Source: Mycobacterium sp. 3519A
Lineage (GTDB): Bacteria; Actinomycetota; Actinomycetes; Mycobacteriales; Mycobacteriaceae
Direction: 5' to 3'
DNA length: 64,000 nucleotides
Assembly: GCF_900240945.1 (NCBI RefSeq)
Contig: NZ_OESG01000012.1
Location: forward strand, 744,001-808,000
Below, one piece after another: positions 8,726-17,421 of this stretch; within the stretch, counting starts at the first letter, position 1; each line of letters begins with the position of its first letter. The position numbers and the translations under genes are program-made. Under the pieces are notes generated by a model. It saw only the letters and a program-made list of their open reading frames with translations, was not told where the DNA came from and did not search any database.

Positions 8726-9562
8726 ATGTCTGAGCAGACGGTTTACGGTGCTGCCGATTCCGCACGGCGTACCAAGGTGCGCACCCATCACCTGTCGAAG
8801 TGGAAGTCAGAAGGCCACAAGTGGGCCATGCTGACCGCTTACGACTACTCCACCGCCCGCGTCTTCGACGAAGCCGAGATCCCGGTGCTGCTCGTCGGTG
8901 ACTCCGCCGCCAATGTGGTCTACGGCTACGACACCACCGTGCCGGTGACCATCGATGAACTCATTCCGCTGGTGCGCGGCGTGGTGCGGGGCGCTCCGCA
9001 CGCGCTGGTGGTCGCGGATCTGCCGTTCGGCAGCTACGAGGCCGGCCCGCAGCAAGCGCTGGCCACCGCCACGCGGTTCCTGAAAGAGACCGGCGCGCAT
9101 GCGGTCAAGCTGGAAGGCGGCGAACGGGTTGCCGACCAGATCGCGACGCTGACGCAGGCCGGTATCCCTGTGGTGGCGCACATCGGGTTCACCCCGCAGA
9201 GCGTGAACGGGCTCGGCGGATTCCGGGTGCAGGGCCGCGGCGATGCCGCCGAGCAGACCATCCACGACGCGATCGCGGTGCAGGAAGCCGGCGCGATCGC
9301 CGTCGTGCTGGAGATGGTGCCCGCCGAACTGGCCACCCAGATCACCGGCAAGCTGACCATCCCGACCGTCGGTATCGGCGCAGGACCCAACTGCGATGCG
9401 CAGGTGCTGGTTTGGCAGGACATGGCGGGCATGACCAGCGGCAAGACGGCCAAGTTCGTGAAGCGCTTCGCTGACGTCGGCGGCGAATTGCGAAGTGCCG
9501 CAGTGCAATACGCCGCCGAGGTGGCCAGCGGAGCGTTCCCCGCCGAGGAGCACTCCTTCTAG
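8726..9562 (+). CDS. panB: 3-methyl-2-oxobutanoate hydroxymethyltransferase
   Basis: Ketopantoate hydroxymethyltransferase, the first step of pantothenate synthesis: it adds a hydroxymethyl group from methylene-tetrahydrofolate to 2-oxoisovalerate. The protein has 278 residues and is nearly collinear with the M. tuberculosis enzyme (Rv2225). Visible are the metal-binding region [29 protein letters not shown], the catalytic Glu in VLEMVPAEL, and [18 protein letters not shown]. Two adjacent ATGs exist; the second (MSEQT) was chosen because it matches the known start and lies five bases after an AGGGA ribosome site at 8716-8720. The next gene converges on it, with a palindromic repeat between. 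Confidence 0.95.
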   Translation: MSEQTVYGAADSARRTKVRTHHLSKWKSEGHKWAMLTAYDYSTARVFDEAEIPVLLVGDSAANVVYGYDTTVPVTIDELIPLVRGVVRGAPHALVVADLPFGSYEAGPQQALATATRFLKETGAHAVKLEGGERVADQIATLTQAGIPVVAHIGFTPQSVNGLGGFRVQGRGDAAEQTIHDAIAVQEAGAIAVVLEMVPAELATQITGKLTIPTVGIGAGPNCDAQVLVWQDMAGMTSGKTAKFVKRFADVGGELRSAAVQYAAEVASGAFPAEEHSF

Positions 9563-9570
9563 TTCTTCTT

Positions 9571-9635
9571 GCGCGAGACTACGGTTTCTGACGAAAATCG
9601 CCGGAGAAAATCCGTCAGAAACCGTAGTGTCGGCG
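9571..9635. repeat. dispersed palindromic repeat, copy 1
   Basis: A perfect 16-bp inverted repeat: ACTACGGTTTCTGACG at 9578-9593 and its complement at 9613-9628, with a 19-base loop, flanked by short GC-rich partly complementary ends. The same core occurs near 38574 and 39494. It lies in the gap between the convergent panB and enoyl-CoA hydratase genes, so as RNA it could act as a two-way terminator. It is not a perfect stem followed by a T-run on either strand. Confidence 0.85.
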
Positions 9636-9640
9636 ACTAG

Positions 9641-10420
9641 TTATTGAAACTGCGCCTTGCGCTTGGCGAGGAACGCGTCGATGCCCTCTCGGCCGTCGTC
9701 GGAATCCGCCAGCAGCGCGATCAGGCGGCCTTCCAGTTCCATCTGCTCCTCGAGCCCGTTGGCGAACGTCGAGAGCATCAGGAACTTCACGCCGCCGTTG
9801 GATTTGCTTGCGGTGGCGGCCATTTGCTCGGCCAACTGGTCGGTGCGCGCAGCCAGTTCAGCGTCGGGAACCACCTCGGTGACCAGTCCCCACTGCGACG
9901 CCTCCGGTGCGCTCAGCGTGCGGTTCGTCAGCATCAACTCTTTGGTCCGCGTGATGCCGATGAGTCGGGGCAGGTAGTACGACGAACTGCCGTCGGGGCT
10001 CAGGCCCGCGCGGGTGTAGGCCATGGTGAACGACGCGGACTCGGCGGCCAGCACCAGGTCTGCTGTGACCGCGAGCGAGAAACCTGCGCCCGCGGCGACG
10101 CCGTTGACCGAGGCGATCACCACCGCGTCCATCCTGGCGAACGTGGAGATCGCGCGGTGCAGGTCGTCTGCGACACCCTTGATGAACGGCCCGCGCGTCT
10201 CGGCGGCCGCGAATGACTTCAGATCGCCTCCGGCACAGAAGAATCGGCCCTCGCCGGTGAGCACCACGACCTTGGTGGCAGCGTTGTCACACCGCTTGGC
10301 GGCATCCGCTAGTTCGCGAGTCATGGTGTCGTTCATGCCGTTTGCGGCGTCGGGCCGATTCAGCGTGATCCGTGCGATGGGTCCGGTCTGCTCGAAAGCG
10401 ATGGTCTGGTATTCGGTCAC
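9641..10420 (-). CDS. enoyl-CoA hydratase/isomerase family protein
   Basis: Crotonase-fold protein of 259 residues. The first oxyanion-hole segment is GEGRFFCAGGDLKSFA and the second is ASVNGVAAGAGFSLAVTADLVLAAESASF. The catalytic region reads RAGLSPDGSSSYYLPRLIG, like PaaG-type isomerases, rather than the two-glutamate arrangement of classical hydratases, so an isomerase or epoxyphenylacetyl-CoA-type reaction is as likely as hydration. The start is GTG at 10418-10420. Its first four bases overlap the stop of the upstream TetR gene, so the pair is translationally coupled, and the regulator probably responds to a related acyl-CoA or fatty acid (inference). Confidence 0.87.
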   Translation of the reverse strand: MTEYQTIAFEQTGPIARITLNRPDAANGMNDTMTRELADAAKRCDNAATKVVVLTGEGRFFCAGGDLKSFAAAETRGPFIKGVADDLHRAISTFARMDAVVIASVNGVAAGAGFSLAVTADLVLAAESASFTMAYTRAGLSPDGSSSYYLPRLIGITRTKELMLTNRTLSAPEASQWGLVTEVVPDAELAARTDQLAEQMAATASKSNGGVKFLMLSTFANGLEEQMELEGRLIALLADSDDGREGIDAFLAKRKAQFQ

Positions 10421-11103
10421 ACCTGGACTGTATCGGCAAACCCCAAGCGCGCCGCCGTCAGCTTGCGCAGTTCGCGGAAGTCACCGGCGAACCCGAGCGT
10501 CCGCAGGGCGCCCTCGGCGATCACCCATGGCTGTTCCGGCGGGCAGTCGGCGTCGTCGGAGCGCCGGTTGATCACCGATTCGACCAGTCGAAACGGCAGG
10601 TCCCCGGCCTCGGCAGGGCCGTCGCACTCGGTGATGACCTCAGCGGACAGGCTGCGGTAGCGGCCGCGCAGTTCGGCGCGGCGCGCCCGGAACTGTTCGA
10701 ACCGGTCTCGGCGAAGTTCAGGCAGCAGGTACAGCGCGCCGAGATTCCATCGACTGGCGCACAGTTGAGTGACGTCGAAGACCACCAGCGCGTGCAGACG
10801 CTGCGCGGCGGGCCCTTGCTCGCGAAGAAGGTCGCCGGCCAGTCGCAGGGGCTCGTCGATCGTGCCGGTGAGTAGCGCGTCGAGAATGTCGTCCTTGGTG
10901 GCGAAGTGGTGGTACAGCGATGCCTGGCGGACGCCGACGGCGTCGGCGATGCGGCGGGTCGAGGTGCTGGCGTAACCGAGGTCGGTGAACAGTTCGGCCG
11001 CGGCGTCCAGGATTTCCTCGCGGGCGCTGTTGCCTGGCCGGCGGGACTGCTCGAGCCTCGGGCGGCCGCGGCCATCGGTACGCATGGCGTCATTGTGGCG
11101 CAT
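10417..11103 (-). CDS. TetR/AcrR-family regulator
   Basis: Transcriptional repressor of up to 228 residues. The N-terminal TetR helix-turn-helix is clear: REEILDAAAELFTDLGYASTSTRRIADAVGVRQASLYHHFATKDDIL. The rest is a helical ligand domain of unknown ligand. The first ATG (MRHNDAM) is used; an ATG six codons in (MRTDGRGRPRL) is equally plausible. The stop overlaps the GTG of the enoyl-CoA hydratase gene by four bases, so the two form an operon. The gene is divergent from a small membrane-protein gene 19 bases away, and the shared gap is the natural place for autoregulation. Confidence 0.88.
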   Translation of the reverse strand: MRHNDAMRTDGRGRPRLEQSRRPGNSAREEILDAAAELFTDLGYASTSTRRIADAVGVRQASLYHHFATKDDILDALLTGTIDEPLRLAGDLLREQGPAAQRLHALVVFDVTQLCASRWNLGALYLLPELRRDRFEQFRARRAELRGRYRSLSAEVITECDGPAEAGDLPFRLVESVINRRSDDADCPPEQPWVIAEGALRTLGFAGDFRELRKLTAARLGFADTVQV

Positions 11104-11122
11104 CGCGGTTCATACTCACTTC

Positions 11123-11527
11123 GTGAGCGAGGATTACGGCACGGCCAAATGGGTCGCCCGCGAAGATGCTCACGCCCGATTGGCCCTGCACACCGCGAAA
11201 CTCGTGGTGACCTTTTCCCTTCCGGTCGCGGCTGGATTCGTTTCCGCCGCAATGGCGGAGAACGACAAGGGGCGCTGGTCTGAGACAGCAGCGCTTCTGA
11301 TGCTCGCGGCAGCGCTGTTCACGATCCGGGTCATTGTGAAGCGTACGTCGTCGTTGAAACTCCAGGACGTCACCAACCAACCGCAAGAAGTCGTCCAGGC
11401 CGCCATGAAGGAGCTGGTCGAAGCCGACACGAAGACGGCCAAGTCGGCGCACCGGTTGATGGTGTGGCAAGTATTTCTGGCCCTCGCCTCCAGCTTCGCA
11501 GCTGCGATGGCCTTGTTTCTCGGCTGA
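11123..11527 (+). CDS. small integral membrane protein of unknown function
   Basis: A 134-residue protein starting at GTG (VSEDYGTAKWVAREDAH). Two to three hydrophobic segments are visible: about 22-40 (LVVTFSLPVAAGFVSAA), 52-70 (AALLMLAAALFTIRVIV) and 112-133 (VFLALASSFAAAMALFL). A charged, probably cytoplasmic loop with many lysines and glutamates separates the last two. I do not recognise a named family. The start was chosen because the longer frame upstream lies opposite the TetR gene. It is divergent from that regulator and could be under its control. Confidence 0.65.
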   Translation: MSEDYGTAKWVAREDAHARLALHTAKLVVTFSLPVAAGFVSAAMAENDKGRWSETAALLMLAAALFTIRVIVKRTSSLKLQDVTNQPQEVVQAAMKELVEADTKTAKSAHRLMVWQVFLALASSFAAAMALFLG

Positions 11528-11569
11528 GACCAATACCTGTCACGCGACAGAAATACAGTCAACGCACTC

Positions 11570-11585
11570 GTAACAACCGCGATAC
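11570..11585 (+). promoter_or_regulatory. possible GlnR half-site pair upstream of the urea/guanidine-type operon
   Basis: GTAAC, six bases, then GATAC lie about 60 bases upstream of the DUF1989 gene. This resembles the actinobacterial GlnR a-site/b-site pair (GTnAC-N6-GAAAC) with one mismatch. GlnR controls nitrogen-scavenging genes in mycobacteria, which fits the operon's likely role. The call rests on one pair of five-base words, so it is weak. Confidence 0.3.
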
Positions 11586-11645
11586 GCGCGCGGAATGGCT
11601 GCGCTGAAAACTTTCAACTGACAGTTATTCGGACAGGAGCCGACC

Positions 11646-12398
11646 TTGAGTACCGACTCGACGACCGGAGCGCGCGATCACGCCCGGTCTCAGGTGCGCA
11701 CCGCCACAATGCGGGTACCCGCCACGCCGCCCGACGTCGACCCGTCGCATCTGCTGTGGGCTGAGGCCATTCCGCCCGGCTCGTACGCGACCAGAGTGCT
11801 TGGCCGCGGCACCAGGTTGCGGTTGGTGGATCCCGACGGCGGCGCCTGCGCTCATCTGCTGCTGTTTCGCTCCGACGCGTCGTGGGAGCGACTCAACGTG
11901 GCCGACACCGTCAAGGTGCCGTGGCAGGCCTACCTCGGCGCGGGTCATCCACTGTTGTCCGACCAGGGCCGGGTGCTGGCGACCATGGTCGCGGACACCT
12001 CCGGTCGGCACGACACGTTGTGCGGGATGACCGCGGCCGGACAGGCCAAAATGCTGCTGGCCGCCATCAAGCACGGCCTCGATATCCGCGACGTCGCGCC
12101 GTCGGTGTCGTTCTTCAAGGGTGTCCGCGTCGGCGACGACGGCGCACTGGGTTTCAAAGGTTCGGCGGGTCCCGGCGCGGCAGTCGATCTGCTGATCCAC
12201 CTGCCGGTGGTGGTCGCGCTGGTCAACACCGCTCACCCGCTTGACCCCGAACCGGCGCTCACCGATCTGGACGTGTTGGCGTGGCGCGCAGGCGAACAAC
12301 TCGGCACCCCCGTCAACGACGATCCCGAATATCTACGTGCCTTGTTCAACACCGAAAGCACCTGGGCCGCAGCACAAACCAGCGAGGTTACGAAATGA
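11646..12398 (+). CDS. DUF1989 protein, urea amidolyase-associated protein 1 (CgdA/CgdB-like)
   Basis: A 250-residue protein of the DUF1989 family that accompanies urea/guanidine carboxylase genes. It has the family features AIPPGSYATRVLGRGTRLRLVDPDGGACAHLLLF, then SDQGRVLATMVADTSGRHDTLCG, and VSFFKGVRV. Relatives UAAP1 and UAAP2 were shown in guanidine-using bacteria to form the heteromeric carboxyguanidine deiminase CgdAB. Whether this pair acts on carboxyguanidine, or on another N-carboxylated amidine, cannot be told from sequence. The stop overlaps the next ATG (ATGA at 12395-12398), so synthesis of the two subunits is coupled. An ATG start with ACAGGAG upstream is used. Confidence 0.82.
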   Translation: MSTDSTTGARDHARSQVRTATMRVPATPPDVDPSHLLWAEAIPPGSYATRVLGRGTRLRLVDPDGGACAHLLLFRSDASWERLNVADTVKVPWQAYLGAGHPLLSDQGRVLATMVADTSGRHDTLCGMTAAGQAKMLLAAIKHGLDIRDVAPSVSFFKGVRVGDDGALGFKGSAGPGAAVDLLIHLPVVVALVNTAHPLDPEPALTDLDVLAWRAGEQLGTPVNDDPEYLRALFNTESTWAAAQTSEVTK

Positions 12399-13027
12399 CC
12401 ACCACAGAACGGATCGTCGTCGCCGACGACGTCGTCGGCGCCTGCGCGCCATGGTCGGCGATCGTGCGGGCAGGCCAGACATTGCAGATCATCGACCTGG
12501 AAGGCAATCAGGCGGTCGACACGCTGCTGTACGGCGTGTCGGGTGAGCAAGTGGACCGCGCGCTCCGTTACAGCGCGCAGGCGACCATCGCCGCGCAGCG
12601 CAGCATCTTCTTGACCACCGGTTCGGTGCTGCGGGCGACGAACGGCACGCCGTTGATGACGATCGTCGCCGACGACGTCGGCAACCACGACACGATCGGC
12701 GGCGCGTGCTCCAAGGAGTCCAACACGCTGCGCTACGGACACCACACCGTGCACCAACACGCGTGTGTCGAAAACTTCTTGGCCGAGGGCGCCAAATGGG
12801 ATCTCGGCAAACGCGACATCGTGTCGAACATCAACTTCTTCATGAATGTGCCGGTCGAGTCCGACGGCACGCTCGGCATCGTCGACGGACTGTCCGCGCC
12901 GGGCAAGTCGCTGACATTGTGCGCGGACCGCGACACGCTGGTGCTGGTGTCGAACTGCCCGCAGATCAACAACCCGTGCAACGGATTCAACCCGACTCCG
13001 GTCCGGATGGTGATCTCGGCACAATGA
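12395..13027 (+). CDS. DUF1989 protein, urea amidolyase-associated protein 2
   Basis: The second DUF1989 subunit, 210 residues. It shows IVRAGQTLQIIDLEGNQAVDTLLY near the N-terminus, then QRSIFLTTGSVLRATNGTPLMTIVADDVGNHDTIGGACSKESNTLRYG with candidate metal-binding His and Cys residues, and NFFMNVPVESDG. The C-terminus has SNCPQINNPCNGFNPTPVRM, a family signature. It overlaps the preceding gene and the following carboxyltransferase gene by four bases each (ATGA), so the three products are made in concert. Known pairs of this type form a complex that deiminates carboxyguanidine. Confidence 0.83.
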   Translation: MTTTERIVVADDVVGACAPWSAIVRAGQTLQIIDLEGNQAVDTLLYGVSGEQVDRALRYSAQATIAAQRSIFLTTGSVLRATNGTPLMTIVADDVGNHDTIGGACSKESNTLRYGHHTVHQHACVENFLAEGAKWDLGKRDIVSNINFFMNVPVESDGTLGIVDGLSAPGKSLTLCADRDTLVLVSNCPQINNPCNGFNPTPVRMVISAQ

Positions 13028-15018
13028 CTGGCATCGAGGTGGTGCGGCCCGGATTGCTGACCACCGTCCAGGACTGGCCCGGTCGCATCGGGTACTGGCA
13101 TGTCGGCGTTCCGCCGTCCGGTCCGATGGACGACCTGTCGTTTCGGATCGGAAACCGGGTGCTTGGCAACCCGCAGGGCGCAGCGGGTTTGGAGTGCACG
13201 AGAAGTGGTCCGGCCCTTAGGTTTCCGGAGGGCGGCCGGGTATGCGTGACCGGTGCGCCCGTGGCCGTGACGCTGGACGGGGTGGCCGTGCCGCAGTGGC
13301 AGTCGATCACGGTGCCCGCGGGTGCGGTGCTCGACGTCGCGACGTTGACGGGCCCTGGCATGCGCTGCTACGTCCTGATCGCCGGGGGCCTGCAGGAGGC
13401 TGAATTCCTCGGCAGCACAGCCACGTTCACGCTCGGCACGTTCGGCGGGCATTGCGGCAGGCCGCTGCGGGAAGGCGACGTGTTGACCGCAGGCGCCGAC
13501 CGGGCGCCACTCGGCGACCGTCCCGCCAGAGCCGCCATCGACGAGCAACCGAGCATCGGTAACCGCTGGGAGATCGCGGTGACCGAAGGCCCGCACGCCG
13601 CACCCGAATTCTTCACCCGCGCCGATATCGACACGCTGCTGAACACCGACTATTCGGTGCATTTCAACTCCGATCGCACCGGCGTCCGACTGGAGGGCCC
13701 GAAGCCGCAGTGGGCGCGCAACGACGGCGGCGAGGCGGGTTTGCATCCGTCGAACATCCACGACAACGCCTACTGCGTAGGCAGTTTGGACTTCACCGGC
13801 GACACCCCGATCCTGCTCGGACCGGACGGCCCGAGTCTCGGCGGGTTCGTCTGCCCGGTCACCGTGGTCAGCGGCGACCGGTGGAAGCTGGGGCAGATGG
13901 CGCCGGGTGACGCGGTGCGGTTCGTCGCGGTGCGCGCGGACCGGGCGCCGTCGCTGCGCACGATCGACGCCGACCGGCGCGCGTCGTTCCCTGCTGTGAT
14001 CTCGACATCCAGCGACGCCGACAACGGCGTGCTCGGCCGCTACTCCGCGTCAGACGGCACCGACGTGACGCTGCGCCGCACCGGCGACGGCGGAGTGCTG
14101 GTGGAGTACGGGCCGATGATGCTCGACCTCGCAATGCGGGCCAGGGTGCATGTGCTCTACGAGCACCTCCTCGGCCAGGCCGTCCCCGGTATCACGGAAC
14201 TCACCCCGGGCGTGCGTTCACTGCAGGTGCAGTTCGACCCCGCAGTGCTGTCGATCACTGAAATCGCAGCTCTGCTACAGGGTTTCGACGCCGACCTGCC
14301 GCCGTCCGATCAACTAATCGTGCCAAGCCGCTCCGTGCGCCTGCCGCTGTCGTGGGATGACCCGGCCACGCATGAGGCCATCCAGCGCTACATGCACGGC
14401 GTGCGGGCCGATGCGCCGTGGTGCCCGTGGAACATCGAATTCATTCGTCGCATCAACGGTCTCGACGACGTCGCGCAGGTGCACGACATCGTGTTCGACG
14501 CCGAGTACCTGGTGCTCGGACTCGGCGATGTGTACCTCGGCGCGCCGGTCGCCACTCCCCTGGATCCGCGGCACCGGCTTGTCACCACGAAGTACAACCC
14601 GGCGCGCACCTGGACGCCGGAGAATGCCGTCGGCATCGGCGGCGCGTATCTGTGCATCTACGGCATGGAGGGTCCCGGCGGTTATCAGTTCGTCGGCCGC
14701 ACCACTCAGGTGTGGAATCACCGCCACCCCGGCGATGCGCGCGCGTTCGAACCCGGAACACCATGGCTGCTCCGGTATTTCGACCGCATCAGCTTCTACC
14801 CGGTGAGCGCCGACGAGTTGCTGCACCTGCGCGCCGAGATGGCCGCCGGGCGGGGCGACGTCGCGATCGACGACGGCAAGTTCTCACTCGCCGACTACCG
14901 GGGCTTCCTCACCGACAACGACGACAGCATCGCCGCGTTCCGCCAGCAGCAAGCGGTCGCGTTCGCCGAGGAGCGACGGGCCTGGGATGCGGCCGGGGAG
15001 TTTCGCCGGGCGTCCTGA
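13024..15018 (+). CDS. urea-carboxylase-type carboxyltransferase, lacking biotin carboxylase and BCCP domains
   Basis: A 664-residue protein holding only the carboxyltransferase part of a urea/guanidine carboxylase. An AHS2/KipA-like domain (about 1-300, starting IEVVRPGLLTTVQDWPGRIGYWHVGVPPSG) is followed by an AHS1/KipI-like domain (about 340-590, with LGFGD-type VLGLGDVYLGAPVATPLDPRHRLVTTKYNPARTW). The C-terminal linker ends in FRQQQAVAFAEERRAWDAAGEF, just where a biotin-carrier domain normally begins. No ATP-grasp domain precedes it. The biotin-carrying parts must come from another gene, or the protein has a different reaction, as the related 5-oxoprolinase subunits PxpB/PxpC do. The start overlaps the previous stop by four bases. 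Confidence 0.8.
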   Translation: MTGIEVVRPGLLTTVQDWPGRIGYWHVGVPPSGPMDDLSFRIGNRVLGNPQGAAGLECTRSGPALRFPEGGRVCVTGAPVAVTLDGVAVPQWQSITVPAGAVLDVATLTGPGMRCYVLIAGGLQEAEFLGSTATFTLGTFGGHCGRPLREGDVLTAGADRAPLGDRPARAAIDEQPSIGNRWEIAVTEGPHAAPEFFTRADIDTLLNTDYSVHFNSDRTGVRLEGPKPQWARNDGGEAGLHPSNIHDNAYCVGSLDFTGDTPILLGPDGPSLGGFVCPVTVVSGDRWKLGQMAPGDAVRFVAVRADRAPSLRTIDADRRASFPAVISTSSDADNGVLGRYSASDGTDVTLRRTGDGGVLVEYGPMMLDLAMRARVHVLYEHLLGQAVPGITELTPGVRSLQVQFDPAVLSITEIAALLQGFDADLPPSDQLIVPSRSVRLPLSWDDPATHEAIQRYMHGVRADAPWCPWNIEFIRRINGLDDVAQVHDIVFDAEYLVLGLGDVYLGAPVATPLDPRHRLVTTKYNPARTWTPENAVGIGGAYLCIYGMEGPGGYQFVGRTTQVWNHRHPGDARAFEPGTPWLLRYFDRISFYPVSADELLHLRAEMAAGRGDVAIDDGKFSLADYRGFLTDNDDSIAAFRQQQAVAFAEERRAWDAAGEFRRAS

Positions 15019-15053
15019 GGTTCGCCGTGCATGTATGGCACGCTGTGAGCACC

Positions 15054-16535
15054 ATGTCGAAATCGGGTAAGCAGGGGAAATCCAGGCATCTGGAGGTCGA
15101 GCGCAAGTTCGAGGTGTTCGAGTCGACCGTGAGCCCGTCGTTCGACGGGCTGTCGTCCGTCGCGCGTGTGGAGCGTCAGCCGGCGCAGCAACTCGACGCC
15201 GTTTATTTCGACACGCCCGCCCATGATCTGGCCGTCCGCCGTGTCACGTTGCGCCGCCGCACCGGAGGCCCCGACGCCGGTTGGCATCTGAAGTTGCCTG
15301 CGGGACCGGACGCCAGGACCGAGGTGCGGATGCCGCTCGGCGACAGCGACGACGACACCGTGCCGAGCGACTTGCTGGACGTCGTGTTGGCCATCGTGCG
15401 TGATCGTCCGGTGCGGCCCGTGGCGCGCATCTCGACCCGTCGCACGGTCGACATGCTCTACGGCGCGGACGGTCGCCCGGTGGCGGAGTTCTGCGACGAC
15501 GACGTGGTGGCGCGCGCCGAGGACGACGAGGAATCTGAGCAGCGGTGGCGTGAATGGGAGTTGGAACTGGCCCAGGGCGCCGACCGCGATCTGCTGAACC
15601 GGTTGGCGAACCGGTTGCTCGACGCGGGCGCAGTACCGGCCGGACACGGTTCGAAGTTGGCGCGGGTGCTCGAGGACCCCGAAGCCGCCCCGCCGCCTAC
15701 CGACCCCGTGCACACGGCGGTTGCCGAGCAGGTGGAGCAACTGCTGGTGTGGGACCGCGCGGTGCGGGCCGACGTGTACGACGCTGTGCATCAGATGCGG
15801 GTGACCACACGCAAGATCCGCAGCCTGCTGCAGGCCTCGGAGGATGCGTTCGGCATCTCCGATGACGCCTGGGTTCTGGACGAGTTACGGCAATTGGCAG
15901 CGATTTTGGGCGTCGCCCGCGACGCTGAGGTGCTTGCCGAGCGGTATGAGAAGGCGCTGGACGAACTGCCAGAGGACCTGGCGCGTGGGCCGGTGCGGGA
16001 GCGGCTGGTCGACGGCGCCAAGAAGCAGTACAAATCCGGGCTGCGGCGGTCGCTGATCGCGATGCGGTCCGAGCGCTACTTCCGGCTTCTGGACGCGTTG
16101 GAAGGTCTGGTGGCCGCGGAACCGCCGCCTGCGGCTCCCGGCAGCGAACCGGCGGCGCTGACGATCGATTCGGCCTACCGGCGGGTGCGCAAGGCCGCGA
16201 AGCACGCGGCCGCCGCGGCCGACGAGGACCGCGACGAGGCGCTGCACCGAATCCGCAAGGGTGCCAAGCGACTTCGGTACACGGCGGCGGCCACCGGCAA
16301 GGACAAGGTGTCGGCCCGCGCCAAGACCATCCAGACGCTGCTCGGCGACCACCAGGACAGCGTGGTCAGCCGTGCGCATCTGAGCCGTCAGGCCGAGGCC
16401 GCCCATGCCGCCGGCGAGGACACCTTTACTTACGGGCTGCTCTACCAAATGGAGGGCGAACTCGCGCAGCGGTCCCGCGCGCAACTGGACAAGGCGCTGC
16501 GCAAGCTCGAGCGGTCGGTGCGCAAGTCGCACTGA
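15054..16535 (+). CDS. CYTH-CHAD domain protein, Rv2226 ortholog
   Basis: A 493-residue protein. The N-terminal CYTH (triphosphate tunnel metalloenzyme) domain starts with the ExExK signature EVERKFEVF at about residues 14-18, followed by strands rich in Arg and Lys (RRVTLRRRTGG, WHLKLPAG) that line the tunnel. The CHAD domain, about residues 225-490, has helices with conserved basic residues (VHQMRVTTRKIRSLL, ALHRIRKGAKRLRYTAAA). CHAD domains bind polyphosphate, so the protein may hydrolyse or bind inorganic polyphosphate or triphosphate. A GTG three codons upstream is an alternative start. Its 3' end converges on the RNase P RNA gene with only about five bases between. Confidence 0.9.
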   Translation: MSKSGKQGKSRHLEVERKFEVFESTVSPSFDGLSSVARVERQPAQQLDAVYFDTPAHDLAVRRVTLRRRTGGPDAGWHLKLPAGPDARTEVRMPLGDSDDDTVPSDLLDVVLAIVRDRPVRPVARISTRRTVDMLYGADGRPVAEFCDDDVVARAEDDEESEQRWREWELELAQGADRDLLNRLANRLLDAGAVPAGHGSKLARVLEDPEAAPPPTDPVHTAVAEQVEQLLVWDRAVRADVYDAVHQMRVTTRKIRSLLQASEDAFGISDDAWVLDELRQLAAILGVARDAEVLAERYEKALDELPEDLARGPVRERLVDGAKKQYKSGLRRSLIAMRSERYFRLLDALEGLVAAEPPPAAPGSEPAALTIDSAYRRVRKAAKHAAAAADEDRDEALHRIRKGAKRLRYTAAATGKDKVSARAKTIQTLLGDHQDSVVSRAHLSRQAEAAHAAGEDTFTYGLLYQMEGELAQRSRAQLDKALRKLERSVRKSH

Positions 16536-16539
16536 GCGG

Positions 16540-16945
<406 letters not shown>

Positions 16946-16958
16946 CCATAATAATCGC

Positions 16959-17411
16959 ATGACGCAGGTTCCCCCCGTCCGCTATCTGCAGCGGGCGAAG
17001 GATCTGGTCGACGCCCGCTACGCCGAGGCCATCACCGTCGACGACCTGGCCGCGGCGGCCGGGCTGTCGCGGGCCCACTTCAGCAGGATGTTCACCAAGG
17101 CGTTCGGAGAGTCGCCGCGGTCGTATCTGCAGTCCCGGCGCCTCGAACGGGCCGCGGCACTGCTGCGCTACACCGACCGCTCGGTGGCCGACATCTGCGT
17201 GATGGTGGGACTGCAGAGCGTCGGATCGTTCACCACCAGTTTCGCCCGGGTCTACGGGCTGCCGCCGGCCGCGTATCGCGCCAGCATGCCGCCCGCCGCG
17301 ATCCATGCCCGCGTGCCGAGTTGCATCCTGCGCCGCGACACCCGCCGCCCCGCCGACAGCCGCGTCAAGACAGCACACGGGAAGAAGACGGGCGACGGCG
17401 ACCGACCGTAG
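16959..17411 (+). CDS. AraC-family regulator, DNA-binding domain only
   Basis: A 150-residue protein. Residues about 8-105 form the double helix-turn-helix of the AraC/XylS family: ITVDDLAAAAGLSRAHFSRMFTKAFGESPRSYLQSRRLERAAALL, then DRSVADICVMVGLQSVGSFTTSFARVYGLPPAAYR. There is no N-terminal ligand or cupin domain, so any sensing must come through the basic C-terminal tail or another partner. The VOC-protein gene follows ten bases later and is probably its target and operon partner, a frequent pairing in actinobacteria. The first codon is only about 14 bases from the 5' end of the divergent RNase P RNA. Confidence 0.88.
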   Translation: MTQVPPVRYLQRAKDLVDARYAEAITVDDLAAAAGLSRAHFSRMFTKAFGESPRSYLQSRRLERAAALLRYTDRSVADICVMVGLQSVGSFTTSFARVYGLPPAAYRASMPPAAIHARVPSCILRRDTRRPADSRVKTAHGKKTGDGDRP

Positions 17412-17421
17412 CGTCGAGGCC

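Noticed and set aside
11528..11645. ykkC/guanidine riboswitch upstream of the DUF1989 operon
   Set aside because: No conserved ykkC core or matching helices were found in the 118-base leader.
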